Positions 6,148 to 7,511 of a stretch of 7,511 nt of DNA are shown piece after piece (within the stretch, counting starts at the first letter, position 1; each line of letters opens with the position of its first letter). The translations under genes were made by a program, and so were the position numbers. Origin of the DNA: CBDVAK01 sp965371945 (lineage in GTDB: Bacteria > Pseudomonadota > Gammaproteobacteria > Competibacterales > JAHEDQ01); contig CBDVAK010000164.1 in assembly GCA_965371945.1 (NCBI GenBank), positions 1 to 7,511 of the forward strand. The letters run 5' to 3'. The notes below the pieces were generated by a model. The model saw nothing but the letters and a program-made list of their open reading frames with translations. It searched no databases and was not told the origin of the DNA.

Positions 6148-7511
6148 ACGCTGCTGCCCAACAGGTCACCGTTGCTGTCCAGCACATCGACGCGGCGTAC
6201 CCACAAGTGCTCGAGACCGGTATAGGGCAGGCTCACATCCACGCGGTTGATACGGACCCCGGCATCGACATACTCGACCCGATAGTGGAGTTCATCGACC
6301 CGGTAGCTTTCCGACCCGGCGGCCAGGTTGGCGAGTACCGCCGGGTCGATCTGGTTACCGACAAAGCCAACCAGCGCCTGCTGCAGATCACCGCGCACGT
6401 CGGCTGCCGCGGCGCTGGCGTTGGCCTCGGCATTGCCAACGGTACCGGCGCCGGAGAAGGTCACCACCACGCTCACATCGAGTGCCACCAGGGCATTGCC
6501 GATCTGCACATCGATGGTGCCCGCTACCGGCCGCGCACCAGTCTGGTTGGGCATCACGTTGCGGGTGCGGGGACCATCGCCGGCCGTCGAGGGAAACAGC
6601 TCCAGGGTGATGTCGAGCACTCCCTCGATCGCCATGAGCGCGGCCACCAGGGCGTTGTACACCAGCGTTTCACCAAGCCCGGCTTCGGCAATGAATGCCG
6701 CCACCGTGTCACGGCCGGCCCGCAGCAACTGTTCGCGTTCCTCGGCAGTCAGCGCCAGTGTGGTCGGCTGCAGGGTGAGGTTGACATCCACCGGCATGTG
6801 CAGCGCATCACCCAGGCCATCGGCGATCACCACGGGATCACCATCAACCGGCGTATCCTGACCACCCGCGGGGGTGGCCGGACCGGGTGGCCGTGGCGCT
6901 TCGATCCGATGGCGGATACGGATACCCACCGGCCGTGTCTCTTCCAGCAATTCGATGGCCCGGCGTTTATAGTCATCGAGCTGTCCGGCGGGCATCGGCG
7001 GCAAGGCCAGATCGAGATTGACGATACCGGGGTGTTCGATAGGATCCTCGGAGAAACGGATATCCTTCTCGCGCAAACCCTGCAACCCGGTCAACGCGCC
7101 CAACAATGCGCCCACCGTCGCCTGCCCTGAGCGCTCCAGCGCGCGCCGGGCCCGGGCGCGCAACTCGGCATCGGTTTCGTCGCTACCCGCGAAACGAGTG
7201 GCTTCGGCATTCGAGACCGTGGCAATACCCAGAACCGGGCGGTTGACTGCGTTGATGCTGCCCGCCGGGACCACGCCGGCCTTGTCGCTCAGCAAAGCCT
7301 GCACCGGGGCATCGACACTGAGCTGACCACGTTGCAGGGTGACCGTACGGGTGGTCTCGAAGCTTACCGCCGGGGCGTCCGTGGTCGACAGCCGGGTCCC
7401 CGACGCGATGGTGATATCAGCGGTCGCCGGGGTGGAACGGCTGAACGTGACCGTGCCGCCGGCGACGTTGCGCCCCCGGCGCCGCAACCCCACCAGACGC
7501 ACCAGGTTGTC
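6144..7511 (-). CDS. baseplate J-like protein, 5' end off the window
   Basis: The frame is open to the right edge; 455 C-terminal residues are visible and the true start lies outside (an internal GTG at 7502 is not the start, since coding similarity continues past it). Residue numbers here count from the edge. Family hallmarks are clear: NLVRLVGLRRRG at 2-13, GTVTFSRSTPATADITIASG at 19-38, SFETTRTVTLQRGQLSV at 50-66, then ETDAELRARARRALERSGQA at 112-131 followed by LLGALTGLQG. This is the conserved core of the baseplate J / gpJ family, which forms wedge parts of contractile tail baseplates in phages, tailocins and extracellular injection systems. The C-terminal part (238-440) carries two successive strand-helix-strand stretches beginning near MPVDVNLTL and VALDVSVVV. 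The gene overlaps the next by four bases. It is the best evidence that this cluster encodes a tail-like particle. Confidence 0.9.
   Translation of the reverse strand, partial: DNLVRLVGLRRRGRNVAGGTVTFSRSTPATADITIASGTRLSTTDAPAVSFETTRTVTLQRGQLSVDAPVQALLSDKAGVVPAGSINAVNRPVLGIATVSNAEATRFAGSDETDAELRARARRALERSGQATVGALLGALTGLQGLREKDIRFSEDPIEHPGIVNLDLALPPMPAGQLDDYKRRAIELLEETRPVGIRIRHRIEAPRPPGPATPAGGQDTPVDGDPVVIADGLGDALHMPVDVNLTLQPTTLALTAEEREQLLRAGRDTVAAFIAEAGLGETLVYNALVAALMAIEGVLDITLELFPSTAGDGPRTRNVMPNQTGARPVAGTIDVQIGNALVALDVSVVVTFSGAGTVGNAEANASAAAADVRGDLQQALVGFVGNQIDPAVLANLAAGSESYRVDELHYRVEYVDAGVRINRVDVSLPYTGLEHLWVRRVDVLDSNGDLLGSSV

Noticed and set aside
6207..7130. Plus-strand open frame of 307 codons
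   Set aside because: It is antisense to the clearly recognised baseplate J-like gene.

Overview
The window is a GC-rich piece of a bacterial or prophage-derived chromosome carrying one minus-strand gene cluster that looks like part of a phage-tail-like particle (contractile injection system, tailocin or related). All six genes point the same way, so the transcript reads from the right edge to the left edge. The GC-rich codon use suggests a Pseudomonadota or similar GC-rich Gram-negative host, but no marker gene here fixes the taxonomy.

In transcription order: (1) 7511-6144, the C-terminal 455 residues of a baseplate J-like wedge protein, start off the right edge; (2) 6147-4414, a 577-residue tail-associated protein whose start overlaps the previous stop in an ATGA; (3) a 213-base gap mostly filled by a 165-base imperfect palindrome whose ends are near-perfect 26-base inverted repeats (4241-4405); (4) 4200-3475, a 241-residue protein with a carboxypeptidase-regulatory-like beta domain, one full PASTA domain and a shortened second one; (5) 3457-2888, a 189-residue protein with a degenerate PASTA-like segment; (6) 2863-1175, a 562-residue beta-rich protein with an arginine-rich N-terminus and no family I recognise; (7) 1136-1, a collagen-like tail-fibre candidate whose end lies off the left edge.

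Working model (inference): the J-like protein and the 577-residue protein form the baseplate periphery, the PASTA proteins and the 562-residue protein decorate it or bind envelope or glycan, and the collagen-like protein is a trimeric fibre attached by its N-terminal domain. No sheath, tube, spike, AAA ATPase, toxin or lysis gene lies in the window, so whether the particle contracts and what it delivers cannot be read here.

The most distinctive features are the collagen rod, built from exactly five 27-residue (81-base) repeats; two successive PASTA-type proteins without membrane anchors in a tail locus; and the 165-base palindrome splitting the operon. No tRNA, rRNA, CRISPR array, transposase or convincing promoter was seen. 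Long open frames on the plus strand are antisense shadows of the minus-strand genes.
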